This document shows, piece after piece, positions 26,641 to 35,732 of a stretch of 53,043 nt of DNA. This stretch comes from Candidatus Zipacnadia bacterium (GTDB lineage Bacteria > Armatimonadota > Zipacnadia > Zipacnadales > UBA5352): assembly GCA_029820945.1 (NCBI GenBank), contig JALGUJ010000037.1, forward strand, positions 1 through 53,043, written 5' to 3'. Positions within the stretch are counted from its first letter, which is position 1; every line of letters begins with the position of its first letter. The position numbers were made by a program, and so were the translations under genes. The notes beneath the pieces were generated by a model. That model did no database searches. It was not told where the DNA came from and saw only the letters and a program-made list of their open reading frames with translations.

Positions 26641-27463
26641 CTGCGGCGCCCTCTTCCGGTGTGAGCTCCTGCCAGTTGTTGTACACGCGCAGCCGGTCCA
26701 TGATGTCGCTCTCGCTGAGCCGGTGGCCCTCGACGACCCGGCGCACTATCGCGTGGGCCTGCTCGCGGGTAAGCGCCTTGAGCATCGCGCCGACGTTGGC
26801 CGAATCCATCAGGCCCCGGCAGCCCTGGCACGGTTCGCCGTATGCCGTGCAGATTGCGCCGCAGCCGCAGCGGGTGACGGGCCCGAGGCAGACCTCTCCC
26901 TTCTCCAGCACGCAGAGGTGGTCGTTGAGCTTGCACTCCACGCAGACGGGCTGATTCGGTGGCTCGTATTGCTGACCCGTGAGGATGTGCTTGATCACCG
27001 AGACGAACTCGGGAAGGCTGACGGGGCAGCCGTAGGTCCGGTAGTCCACCGGCACAACCGCGCTGATGGGCCGCGAGGGCCCAGTCTCGATGCTGTCGGC
27101 GTGGTCGCCGTAGACCAGCTCCAGCATCTCGTCCATGCTCCACTTGTTCTTCAGCTCATTGTGGCAGCCGCCGCTGGCGCAACTGCCCAGCGTGACCAGG
27201 ATCTCGGCCTCCTGCCGGATGCGCTTGATGCGCCGCACATCCTCCTCGCGGGTGATGCTACCCTCGCAGAAGGCGATGTCGTACTCGTTGCTGTGCTCGC
27301 TCATCGCCTCCCGCCAGGTGACCACGTCAACGTGCTCGAGGATCTCCAGCAGCTTCTCCTCGAGCTGCAGCACGCTGAGCTGGCAGCCCTCGCAGCAGGC
27401 GAAGTCGAAGAAGGCGACCTGCGGCCTGTGGCCGAAGCGCGCCCGTGTGGTATCTGCAGCCAT
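26630..27463 (-). CDS. hyhS: Group 3b [NiFe] hydrogenase small (delta) subunit
   Basis: This 277-residue electron-transfer subunit pairs with the large subunit. The proximal-cluster cysteines are visible in FACCEGCQ, LGSCASGGC and TYGCPVSLPE. A C-terminal ferredoxin-like cysteine set (CVECKLNDHLCVLEKG, then CLGPVTRCGCGAIC and GEPCQGCRG) supplies further Fe-S clusters. There is no twin-arginine signal, consistent with a cytoplasmic enzyme of group 3, not a periplasmic uptake enzyme. The ATG at 27463 has GAGGG upstream and follows the gamma-subunit stop by one base. Length and motif order fit HydD/HyhS of sulfhydrogenases. Confidence 0.95.
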   Translation of the reverse strand: MAADTTRARFGHRPQVAFFDFACCEGCQLSVLQLEEKLLEILEHVDVVTWREAMSEHSNEYDIAFCEGSITREEDVRRIKRIRQEAEILVTLGSCASGGCHNELKNKWSMDEMLELVYGDHADSIETGPSRPISAVVPVDYRTYGCPVSLPEFVSVIKHILTGQQYEPPNQPVCVECKLNDHLCVLEKGEVCLGPVTRCGCGAICTAYGEPCQGCRGLMDSANVGAMLKALTREQAHAIVRRVVEGHRLSESDIMDRLRVYNNWQELTPEEGAADDE

Positions 27464-27464
27464 C

Positions 27465-28349
27465 TCAATCCCTCTGATCCTCCGGTGCCCAGACCTCTAT
27501 CGCCTCCGAACGGCCCACGAGCTGGGAGTAGCGGAAGACGGGGCCGTCCTGGCAGACGTAGAGGTCGTTGAGCTGGCAGTGTCCGCACTTGCCCATGCCG
27601 CACTTGAAGCGCCTCTCCAGCGAGAACAGCACGTCGTCCTGGCGCATGCCCTTCGCGAAGAGCTCCGCGGCCACGTAGCGGTACATCACCGGCGGGCCGA
27701 CGACGGCCGCGGTGGTGCGTTCGGGGTCCACGTCCACGCCCGCCAGAGGCACCGTTACCACGCCGGTGAGGCCCTCCCAGCCCTCGTCCGGCTCATCGAC
27801 GGTGATGTAGGTATCGATGTCCCGCTCCTGCTCCCAGAGCTCGATCTCGTCCCGGAACAGCAGCCGGCCCGGGGTCTGGGCGCCGTATACCAGCACCACG
27901 CGGGCGAAGTCGCCGCGGCGGTCGCGGATGTAGTCGATCAGTGACCTCAGCGGTGCCAGCCCTATGCCGCCCCCGACGATCAGGATGTCCCTGCCGGCCA
28001 TCTCGTCGATGGGGAAGCCGTGCCCGTACGGGCCTCGCACGCCGACGAAGTTGCCGGGCCGCAGGTCGTGCATGGCCGCGCTGAGGTTGCCGACTGCCTG
28101 AACGCACAGCTCGAAGGTCTGCTCCCGCGTTGGCGAGGAGCACAGGGATATGGGCGCCTCCCCGTAGCCCGGCAGCGAGATCTGCAGGAACTGGCCGGGC
28201 TGGTGCTCCATGAACTCGCCGCTGTGAAGCTGCAGTCGCAGCAGCACCATCCTGTCGGTGAGCCGTGACTTGTCGATCACCCGAGCCAGCTCGGGCTGGT
28301 AGAAGGCCGTCATGTCCCGGTCGGTACCTGCGTCCTCGACCTCTGGCAT
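27465..28349 (-). CDS. hyhG: Group 3b hydrogenase FAD/NAD(P)-binding (gamma) subunit
   Basis: This 294-residue diaphorase subunit passes electrons between NAD(P) and the hydrogenase. It belongs to the ferredoxin-NADP reductase fold: a flavin site (GQFLQISLPGYGEAPISLCSS), then the nucleotide-binding part starting IVGGGIGLAPLRSLI, and a C-terminal [2Fe-2S] motif in KCGMGKCGHCQLNDLYVCQDG. Spacing to the beta-subunit stop is 2 bp and to the delta-subunit start 1 bp, indicating tight translational coupling. An alternative start 12 codons in (MTAFYQPEL) is possible; the first ATG has only a weak ribosome site. Confidence 0.94.
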   Translation of the reverse strand: MPEVEDAGTDRDMTAFYQPELARVIDKSRLTDRMVLLRLQLHSGEFMEHQPGQFLQISLPGYGEAPISLCSSPTREQTFELCVQAVGNLSAAMHDLRPGNFVGVRGPYGHGFPIDEMAGRDILIVGGGIGLAPLRSLIDYIRDRRGDFARVVLVYGAQTPGRLLFRDEIELWEQERDIDTYITVDEPDEGWEGLTGVVTVPLAGVDVDPERTTAAVVGPPVMYRYVAAELFAKGMRQDDVLFSLERRFKCGMGKCGHCQLNDLYVCQDGPVFRYSQLVGRSEAIEVWAPEDQRD

Positions 28350-28351
28350 CT

Positions 28352-29392
28352 TCAGAGCCTCTCCCGCGCGATCTCAATGATTCGGTTCGTGACATCCACT
28401 ATGTTGATGTCGGCCGTGCAGGCCCGGGAGCAGCGCCCGCAGCCGGTGCAGTAGGGCCGGCCGAAGTGGTGGTACAGGTAGTTAAACTTGCGGTTCCAGC
28501 GGTGCCTGACGCGCTCCCAGCGACGCCGTCGGAAGTTGTGCCCGCCGGCGACCAGGGCGAACTCGGCGAGCTGGCACGAGTCCCACGTTCGCACCCGCTT
28601 GCCACCCGTCAGCCCCAGGTCGAACTCGTCGTTGATGTCGAAGCAGAAGCAGGTGGGGCAGGTTATGTTGCAGGAGCCGCACGAGTAGCACCTGTCGGCT
28701 ATTTCGTGCCATAGGTCCACCAGGTCAGCGTTCGCCAGGGCTTCGGCGATCTCGGCCGGCGGGGCCTCAAGCGCTGCCTCCATCATCTCCGCCTTCTGCT
28801 CCCGGAAGCGCTCGGCCGCGGCGAGGTCGTCATCAGTGGGCTGCTCCACATCGCCGACGCGCAGCATGTCCTCGCCGTCCTGGGTCAGGACCTCGACGAG
28901 GTATCCCCTGTCAATGGGCGTCAGGAACAGGTCGGTGCCGGCGCGTGAGCCGCTGCTGCCCACGCTGGTGCAGAAGCAGTACTCGTCGGGCAGGCAGTCC
29001 ACACCGATGACCGGGGCGCTCGCCCGGTTGGCGGGCCAACAGGCCTCCGCAGGCTCCTCGCCATAGGCGTCGTCGAGCATGTCGAGGGCCTCGAGGTCGC
29101 AGGGATGCACGCCCACCAGCGTGAATGGCTCCACCCCGCATACCGTCTCGATCTGGGGCGGCGCGGTGAGCTTGAAGTCGAACAGCACCTGGCGGGGCGG
29201 GAAGAACGCCTTCTTGGGCGGAATTGTGGTCGTGGTGTAGTCCAGCGCCAGCTCATCGGCGCTGTGGAGCCAGTCGAAGTGATAGAAGCCGGGCTGGTCC
29301 CGGCGCTCGGTGGGTCCCATCACGGGCCCGTCGGCGATGAGGCGGTCGAAGAACCTGTGGCTGCCCGCGTCGGTCATCACGAGTGTGATCAT
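28352..29392 (-). CDS. hyhB: Group 3b hydrogenase iron-sulfur (beta) subunit
   Basis: This 346-residue subunit carries two [4Fe-4S] clusters: CYSCGSCNITCPTCFCFD and YCTGCGRCSRACTADIN. The N-terminus has the family signature TTTTIPPKKAFFPPRQVLF shared with sulfhydrogenase beta and anaerobic sulfite reductase A subunits. I chose the ATG at 29392 over the TTG at 29398, because TTG would overlap the upstream stop and GGAGG is better spaced to the ATG. It is the first of the four hydrogenase structural genes and follows the diiron-protein stop by two bases. The role is electron transfer between the flavin subunit and the NiFe dimer. Confidence 0.93.
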   Translation of the reverse strand: MITLVMTDAGSHRFFDRLIADGPVMGPTERRDQPGFYHFDWLHSADELALDYTTTTIPPKKAFFPPRQVLFDFKLTAPPQIETVCGVEPFTLVGVHPCDLEALDMLDDAYGEEPAEACWPANRASAPVIGVDCLPDEYCFCTSVGSSGSRAGTDLFLTPIDRGYLVEVLTQDGEDMLRVGDVEQPTDDDLAAAERFREQKAEMMEAALEAPPAEIAEALANADLVDLWHEIADRCYSCGSCNITCPTCFCFDINDEFDLGLTGGKRVRTWDSCQLAEFALVAGGHNFRRRRWERVRHRWNRKFNYLYHHFGRPYCTGCGRCSRACTADINIVDVTNRIIEIARERL

Positions 29393-29394
29393 GC

Positions 29395-29910
29395 TCAAGT
29401 GCCTCCGGAGCCGGACCCGTGCCGGCCCTGCTCAAGATCGTGCCGGAGCGCCAGCAGCCTGCGGATGTGCTCGTGCTCCTCGTCGATGATGCGGTCGATC
29501 GCATCCTGCTCCGACTCGCGCACCAGCCGCGCGACGCTGAGGTAAAACAGGATGGACTCTCGCTCCAGATCGATGGCCGTGTCAACGGCGGCCAGCTCGT
29601 CCGCGGTCTCCTGCGCGCCGCATGTGGCCTCGTCAACGGTGCCGAAGACTTCATCGGCGACGAAGGCCCTCACGTAGGCCAGGGCCTCGCCGGGGTAGCT
29701 CTCGGGGAGGGAGTACTGATCGAGATCGCGCTTCATCCGACTGAAGACCTGGATGTGCTCCCGCTCCTGCTCCGCGGCGAAGTCGAACACCTCGGCCACC
29801 TCCGAGCTGGCGCGCCGGGCCGCGCAGCCCTCGTAGAAGGCCAGGCCCTTCTGCTCGATCTCGATGGCCATGTTGAGGATCTCGGCGGCCTGAAACAGGG
29901 GTCTATCCAC
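29395..29910 (-). CDS. Ferritin-like diiron protein (rubrerythrin-type, no rubredoxin domain)
   Basis: This predicted four-helix bundle carries both halves of a diiron site: EIEQKGLAFYE with EQEREH in the first pair, and DLERESILFYL with EEHEHIRR in the second. There is no C-terminal rubredoxin Cys4 domain, unlike classical rubrerythrin. An ATG exists at 29928, but its codons 2-4 are themselves a strong AGGAGG ribosome site seven bases before the GTG at 29910. I therefore take GTG as the start (171 residues). It is the first gene of the hydrogenase operon, two bases from hyhB. Relatives reduce peroxide or handle iron; the likely job is protecting an O2-sensitive hydrogenase, using electrons it can supply. 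That link is inferred from context. Confidence 0.88.
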   Translation of the reverse strand: MDRPLFQAAEILNMAIEIEQKGLAFYEGCAARRASSEVAEVFDFAAEQEREHIQVFSRMKRDLDQYSLPESYPGEALAYVRAFVADEVFGTVDEATCGAQETADELAAVDTAIDLERESILFYLSVARLVRESEQDAIDRIIDEEHEHIRRLLALRHDLEQGRHGSGSGGT

Positions 29911-30429
29911 GAGCCGTACCTCCTCCATATCGGGCGGGGCTTGCAGGCTCGACCGGTGACGTCAGCGAGGTCTTTCGCGCAGGGGAGATACACGGGCGGA
30001 GAGACTGGAGCAGAAGACGTCGGGAGAAGAAGCCCCAATGAAGAGCCGGGCGGAATGCGTGGTGGAACGCCCGTGGCCGCGGTCTGCTCACCCTCAGTTC
30101 CTCCCGCACCCGACACTGCCGGGCTCGCCGCCTTTTGCCTGAGCAGGACGGCGTGGTAGTATTCCCGGCTGATTGCGCATCTCCTTCCTGCCCGGTGACC
30201 CTTTCGGCCTTGCCTGGACGAAGGCGGGCACAGCCTGACGCGCGAGCTGCCGGACGCGGTGAGAAGCCTTCAGATGGGGCAGGCATCATGCCGTGGTTCA
30301 GAGAAACTGAGTACTACCCAAAGAGAAGCGCCATCAGCGAGTGCTCCGGGCGCAGATGAGAGGTCGCCGCCCACAGAGAGGCACCAGGCGCAGGCGACCA
30401 CGTGGCCGGGGACGGAGGAGGCCAGGGAG
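29911..30429. other. Long divergent regulatory region between hydrogenase operon and dehydrogenase gene
   Basis: About 519 bp without a credible gene separates two divergently transcribed units. It must contain the hydrogenase-operon promoter (minus) and the dehydrogenase promoter (plus). No FNR-type TTGAT-N4-ATCAA site, riboswitch or terminator hairpin was found by eye. Close to the plus-strand gene, GGTCGCC (about 30361) can pair with GGCGACC (about 30395), a weak possible leader stem. The next gene is preceded by GGAGGCCAGGGAG. Confidence 0.5.
30135..30162 (+). promoter_or_regulatory. Weak sigma70-like promoter candidate
   Basis: TTGCCT (30135-30140) and TAGTAT (30157-30162) are separated by 16 bases, each matching 4 of 6 consensus positions. 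If used, the transcript would have a ~260-base leader before the ATG at 30430. In GC-rich DNA such matches are weak evidence. Confidence 0.2.
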
Positions 30430-31287
30430 ATGGCGGTACAGCGGTTGTGTGTGGTCGGCGCGGGCACCATGGGCACGGGCATTGCTCAGGCCGCCGCGCA
30501 GGCGGGGATACGCGTCCATCTGCTCGACACCTTCCAGGAGGCACTGCACCGCAGCCGAGAGCTGCTCGCCAGATCGCTGCGGCGCGGCGTGGAGACAGAC
30601 AAGATCACGCCCGAGGATGCCGACCAAGTCCGGAGGCTCGTGGACTGGGACCTGGACTGGGAGTACCTTTCCGAGGTGGACTGGGTGATCGAAGCCGTCT
30701 CCGAGGACCTGAACGTGAAGCGCGAGGTGCTTCGCCGCGTTGCCGGTCTCGCGGCGCCGGGGACTCCTGTGGCGACCAATACCCTGGCGCTCTCGGTGGA
30801 GGAGTTGGGCGAGGCCTTCGGCCAGCCCGAGCGATTCCTCGGCATGCACTTCTACAACCCGGCCCCGGCGATGAAGCTCGTGCTGATCGACCCGACGTCC
30901 AGGACGGCGCCCGAGGTGATAGCGGCCGCGGTCTCCCTGTGCGAGCAGATGGACAAGGAGGTCATGACCTCGGCGGAGGTGCCACGGTTCGTGGTCAACC
31001 GGGCATTCGGCGCGCTGCTGACGGCCACGATCGAGATGGTCCGTCAGGGAGCGGACCCGGAGGCAATCGACAGCGCCATAGAGCTCGGTCTCGGCCATTC
31101 GATGGGCCCGCTGCGCACCGCGGACATGATGGGGCTCGACGTTGCGCTGTCGATGCTGCGGTCCCTGCACGAGCAAACCGGACACCCCCGGTACGAGCCG
31201 CCGCGGGAGCTGGTGGAGATGACGAAGTCCGGAAGGCTCGGGCGCAAGAGTGGCGAGGGCTTCCACCACTACCCCGACAGCCGGTAG
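30430..31287 (+). CDS. 3-hydroxyacyl-CoA dehydrogenase family protein with altered active site
   Basis: This 285-residue protein has the length and two-domain layout of bacterial 3-hydroxybutyryl-CoA dehydrogenase (Hbd), which reduces acetoacetyl-CoA in fermentation or acts in beta-oxidation. The start is the ATG at 30430 with GGAGG upstream; the longer frame has no site. The NAD-binding loop is VVGAGTMGTGIA (G10, G12, G15). H140 in GMHFYNPAPAM and N190 in FVVNRAF match the conserved His and Asn. However, the Ser of the usual NTSSL motif is L119 (NTLALS) and the Glu that pairs with the His (usually MKLVEVI) is L152 (MKLVLI). Enzymes of this family normally need that His-Glu pair, so activity may be lost or the substrate different. 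It stands alone, 91 bp before a decayed glycosidase gene. Confidence 0.88.
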   Translation: MAVQRLCVVGAGTMGTGIAQAAAQAGIRVHLLDTFQEALHRSRELLARSLRRGVETDKITPEDADQVRRLVDWDLDWEYLSEVDWVIEAVSEDLNVKREVLRRVAGLAAPGTPVATNTLALSVEELGEAFGQPERFLGMHFYNPAPAMKLVLIDPTSRTAPEVIAAAVSLCEQMDKEVMTSAEVPRFVVNRAFGALLTATIEMVRQGADPEAIDSAIELGLGHSMGPLRTADMMGLDVALSMLRSLHEQTGHPRYEPPRELVEMTKSGRLGRKSGEGFHHYPDSR

Positions 31288-31378
31288 GTTCCGCCGTCTC
31301 TCCGGCCTCACCGGGCCATCTGCGCGCGAAAGGCGCCGGACCGTCCCGGACTACGCTCGTGAAGAGAGGCAGCGGACC

Positions 31379-34300
31379 ATGGTGCTTCGCCCGCACGTTG
31401 TGCTGGCAACGGTGGGGTGGGTCCTGGCGGCGGCCGCGGGGGGCTGCCGGGCGCAGTCCGCCGTCCCCTTGCCTGAGGGTGTCAGGGCGGTCTGGGACAT
31501 GGGCAGCGCCTGGCGCGAGACGACGCCCACCCGCGAGCGCATCTGCATCAACGGCCTGTGGCGCTGGCAGCCCGTTCAGGAGATGGCGGACCGGGCGCCT
31601 GCGGGCGGATGGGGCTACCTGAAGGTGCCCGGCCCGTGGCCGGGCACCAGCTACTGGATGCACCGGGAGTCGCAGACGCACTATCCGCACCCGGACTGGC
31701 AGGACGAGGACCTGGGCGCGGCCGACATGGCCTGGTACGAGCGGGAGTTCGCCGTGCCCGCGGAGTGGGTGGGCAGGCGCATCTGCGTGTCGCTGGAGTA
31801 GCTCAACTCTTACGCGGCCGTGTACGTGGACGGCAGCCCCGTAGGCGAGGTCTACTTCCCGGGGGGCGAGGTCGAGATCACGGCCGCCTGCCGGCCGGGC
31901 ACCACACAGGTGCTGTCGCTCTTCACGGCGGCCCTGCCCCTCAATGAGGAGATCGTGTACTTCGCCGACGCAGGGCGAGGTACGCGCCGGCGAGGGCGCG
32001 TTCTGCGCCGTGGATTATGCGGGGACGTCTTCCTCGCCGGCACGCCGGCGGGGCCTCGCGCCGGGCGGCCGCTACGTGCTCCGCGCCACCATTGCCGACG
32101 AGGGCCGGATGGTGCGGGAGATCGAGAGCGACCCGTTCGGCGCCGGCGACCTGGCATCGGGGCGCTTCGCCTTCAGCAGCCCGTGGCAGCCCGAGAAGCT
32201 CTGGGACGTGCATACCCCCGAGAACACGTATGACCTCCAGGTCTCGCTGCTGAGCGAAGACGGCACGGCGCTCGACACCTCCCACCCCGTGCGCTTCGGC
32301 TTCCGCGAGCTGTGGATCGACGGGCGGGACTTCATCCTGAACGGGACGCGCCTGTACTGCTGTGCGGTGCCCCTGGACAACGCGCAAATAGGGCCGAGCG
32401 CGGCCTGCTATGAGGGCGCGCGGGAAAGCCTGCTGCGGCAGAAGGCACTGGGCGTCAACCTCATGTACACGCACAACTACGACTGCCTGCCGGGATCGCA
32501 CCTGGGGTTTGCGGAGATCCTCCGGGCGGCGGACGACGTGGGCATGCTCGTCTCGTTCTCGATGCCGCATGTGAAGGACTACGACTGGAAGGCGCCGGAC
32601 GCCGATGCCTTCAACGGCTACGCCCGGCACGCCGAGTTCTACGTGCGCCGGGCCCAGAATCATCCCTCGGTCGTCATGTACTCGATGAACCACAATTTCA
32701 CCGGGTACTCGCAGGACATGAACCCGGACCGCATCGACGGCATCTACAACCCCTTCCCCGACCCGGCGGGGGAGTCGGACCTGCGCACCGACTCCAGCGC
32801 CACGCTGGCGCGACGGGCTGAGGCGATCGTCAGGCGCCTGGACCCGAGCCGGGTGATCTACCACCACTCGTCGGGCAACAACGGCCGGCTCCACACCATC
32901 AACTGCTACCTGAACTTCGTGCCCGTCCAGGAGCGCTCCGACTGGTTCGAGCACTGGGCCACCAAGGGCGCCAAGCCGGTCTTCCTCTGCGAGTACGGGG
33001 TGCCGCTGCGCATGAGCTGGACGATGCACCGCGGCCGGTTTGAGGGGAAGCGCTCCTGGACCAACGGCCGCATCCGCCACCAGTTCTGCACGGCCGAATG
33101 GGGCGCGCAGTTCCTCGGCGACCGCGCCTTCGATCTCACCGAGCCCGAGAAGCAGAACCTGCGCTACGAGGCCGGGCGGTGGCGCGCCGGCGCGCGGTGG
33201 TACCGCTGGGACTACCCCTTCCAGGTCGTCAACACCCCCGCGCTGGGAATGCCGAACATCGACGACGTGCAGGCGGAGTACATCGCGAGCAACTGGCCCG
33301 CCTTTCGCACCTGGGGCGTCTCCGCCATCAACCTGTGGGGCTACGGGAACAAGTGGAAGCTGCGCGAGGACGTGGACCAGGCCAGGCGCGACTTCCCGGT
33401 GGACTGGGACGACCTGCAGCGGCCCGGCTTCAGTCCCGACTTCATCGAGCGGCGCTACGAGCGCATCGACACCGCCTACCGTGTGGAGGATTGGATCGCC
33501 ACGAAGACCGCCGAGGCCTTCATCCGGCACAACCAGCCCCTGCTGGCCTACATCGCCGGGGGGCCGGAGCGCTTCACGAGCAGGGACCATGACTTCCATC
33601 CTGGGGAGACCGTCGAGAAGCAGATCATCGTCATCAACAACTCGCGCGAGACGGTGACCTGTGACTGCAGTTGGTCGCTGGGGCTCCCGCAGGCCGTGAG
33701 CGGCGGCGAGCAGGTGCGGGTCGAGACCGGGCAGCAGGAGCGCCTGCCGCTGCATCTGGCCCTGCCCGAGGACCTGGCGCCGGGCGAGTACAGCCTCTCC
33801 CTCGCGGCGTGCTTCGAGCCGGGCGGGACGCAGGAGGACGCGTTCGCCATCGATGTGCTGCCGCGCGCGGCCGATCCGCGGCTGGAGGCGCGGGTCGCGC
33901 TCTTCGATCCCGCCGGGGACACGGCCGCGCTGCTGGAGGCCATGGGCGTCGAGGCCGAGCCGGTGGAGGCCGACGCGGACCTGCACGCGTACGGGGTCCT
34001 GATCGTGGGCAGGGGTGCGCTCAGCCCCGGGGGCCCGGCGCCGGACATCGGCCGGGTGCGCGACGGCCTGCGGGTGCTCATGTTCGAGCAGACCGCGCAG
34101 GCCCTGGAGAAGCGTCTGGGCTTCCGCGTGCAGGAGTACGGGCTGCGGCGCGTCTTCCCGCGGGTGCGCCAGCACCCACTGCTGGCCGGGCTGGAGGATA
34201 AGCACCTGCGGGACTGGCGCGGCGAGGCGACGCTGCTTCCCCCCAGGCTTGACGCGGGCCCCGATCCCATGAGCTACCCGCTCACCCGGTGGTGCGGGAT

Positions 34301-35620
34301 CGAGCTGCCGCGGGCGTGGCGCTGCGGCTGCCGGGGGAACGCGGCGTCCGTGCTCGTGGAGAAGCCCGCCATCGGCGACTTCCTGCCCATCCTGGACGGC
34401 GGCTTCGGCCTGCAGTATGCCCCGCTGATGGTGTTCCGGGAGGGCGCGGGCATGGTCCTGCTCTGCCAGATGGACGTGACGGGTCGCACGCAGTATGAGC
34501 CGGCGGCGGCGCGGCTGGTGTCCAACATCCTCGGCTACGTGGAGGACTACTCGCCGCCGCAGCGGCGTGAGGCGGTCTACGCGGGCGATGCGGCGGGCAG
34601 GGCGCACCTGGCGCGGGCCGGCGTGGCGGCACGGGACCACGCCGGTGGCGCGCCCGGCCCGGATGAGGTGCTCGTCGTGGCATCCGGTGGCCCCGTGGAT
34701 CCGGCGCAGCACGGCGAGGCCATCGCCGCCTGGGTCGAGGCCGGGGGCCACCTGCTCGCCGTGGGGCTGAACGAGGAAGAGGCCAACGCGTTGCTGCCCG
34801 TCGATGTCACGATGCGCACCGGGGAGCACATCTGCGCGCACTTCGCGCCTGCGGGCGCCGGGTCCGTGCTGGCGGGAGTCGGGCCGGCGGATGTGCTGAT
34901 ACGCGAGCCACGCGAGCTGCCGCTGATCGCGGGTGGCGCGGAGCTCGTGGGCGACGGCGTGCTGGCCACCGCGCAGGACGGCAACGTGGTGCTCTGCCAG
35001 CTCGCGCCCTGGCAGTTCGACTATGCGGACGCCTTCCACGTCAAGATGACCTTCCGGCGGAGCAGCTTCCTGCTCAGCCGCCTGCTGGCGAACATGGGCG
35101 TGAGCGGCGCCACGCCGCTGCTGGACCGCTTCTCGACGCCGGTGGCGGGAGATGGCGCCGGGCAGTCGCTGGTGACGAACGGCGACTTCAGCGCGGACGA
35201 GGACGGGGACCGGGAGGCAGACGGCTGGCAGGTCCAGACCGGCAGTGCGGGGGCGGGCGGCAAGCGGGAGCCGCTTGGCCGGGGTGGCTGGGCCCAGCGG
35301 CTGTCCCTGCCGGCACCGGACGTGGAGGGTAAGGGCAGCATCATGCTGGCCCAGCACGATGTGCCCGTCGAGGAGGGCCGGTGGTATCGCATATCGCTCA
35401 ACGCCCGGGCTGAGGGGCTCAGGGGCGCGCCTATCAACCTGACCATCACGAACACGAACACATGGCGGGCCTTCTTCGAGTACCAGCATCTCGCCCCCGA
35501 TGCGACGTGGCGGCCGTAGGAGTTCATGGTGCAGTCGAACGGCACGGCGGACACCGGGACGCGGCTGCGGACGCGTCGCTCGCCCCAGCCGACATCGCCG
35601 AGCAGGATGAGGTGCTCCCG
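31379..35620 (+). pseudogene. Decayed GH2-type beta-glycosidase-like gene (two in-frame TAGs and a frame change)
   Basis: The frame opens at the ATG at 31379 with a signal peptide and a GH2 sugar-binding start (ICINGLWRWQPV, LKVPGPWPGTSYW, AWYEREFAVP). A TAG at 31799-31801 interrupts SLE/LNSYAAVYVDG, after which homology-like sequence continues in frame through RRGLCGDVFLAGTPAGPR. Near 32060 the coding potential jumps to the +1 frame (LAPGGRYVLRATIADEG) and runs to a second TAG at 35517-35519. Beyond that EFMVQSNGTADTGTRL continues in frame, then DASLAPADIAEQ in another. The TIM-barrel region has the nucleophile-type motif FLCEYGVP, but the acid/base position reads MYSMNHN, not GNE. Neighbouring genes end in TAG, so recoding is unlikely. 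Sequencing error could explain one lesion, hardly all. I infer an inactivated secreted glycosidase. Confidence 0.75.
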
Positions 35621-35732
35621 GTGACGCTCGGCCTCGATCGCCGAGATCTCCGGCACGCGCACCGTAGTAGCTCCCGGCAGTGACGCACAGCGCCCACGAC
35701 GCTGGAAGTCGCGAGCCGGCGCACGCAGGGCA

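Noticed and set aside
29393-29398. TTG start for the hydrogenase beta subunit
   Set aside because: It would overlap the diiron-protein stop, and GGAGG is better placed for the ATG at 29392.
31941-35489. A ~1180-codon minus-strand open frame opposite the GH2-like gene
   Set aside because: The translation is low-complexity and domain-free, while the plus strand shows clear GH2-type sequence. It is an antisense shadow.
31799-35519. TAG recoded as an amino acid (amber suppression or alternative code)
   Set aside because: Several intact genes in the window end with TAG (for example at 8613, 31285 and 45901), and the same gene also changes frame, so decay is simpler.
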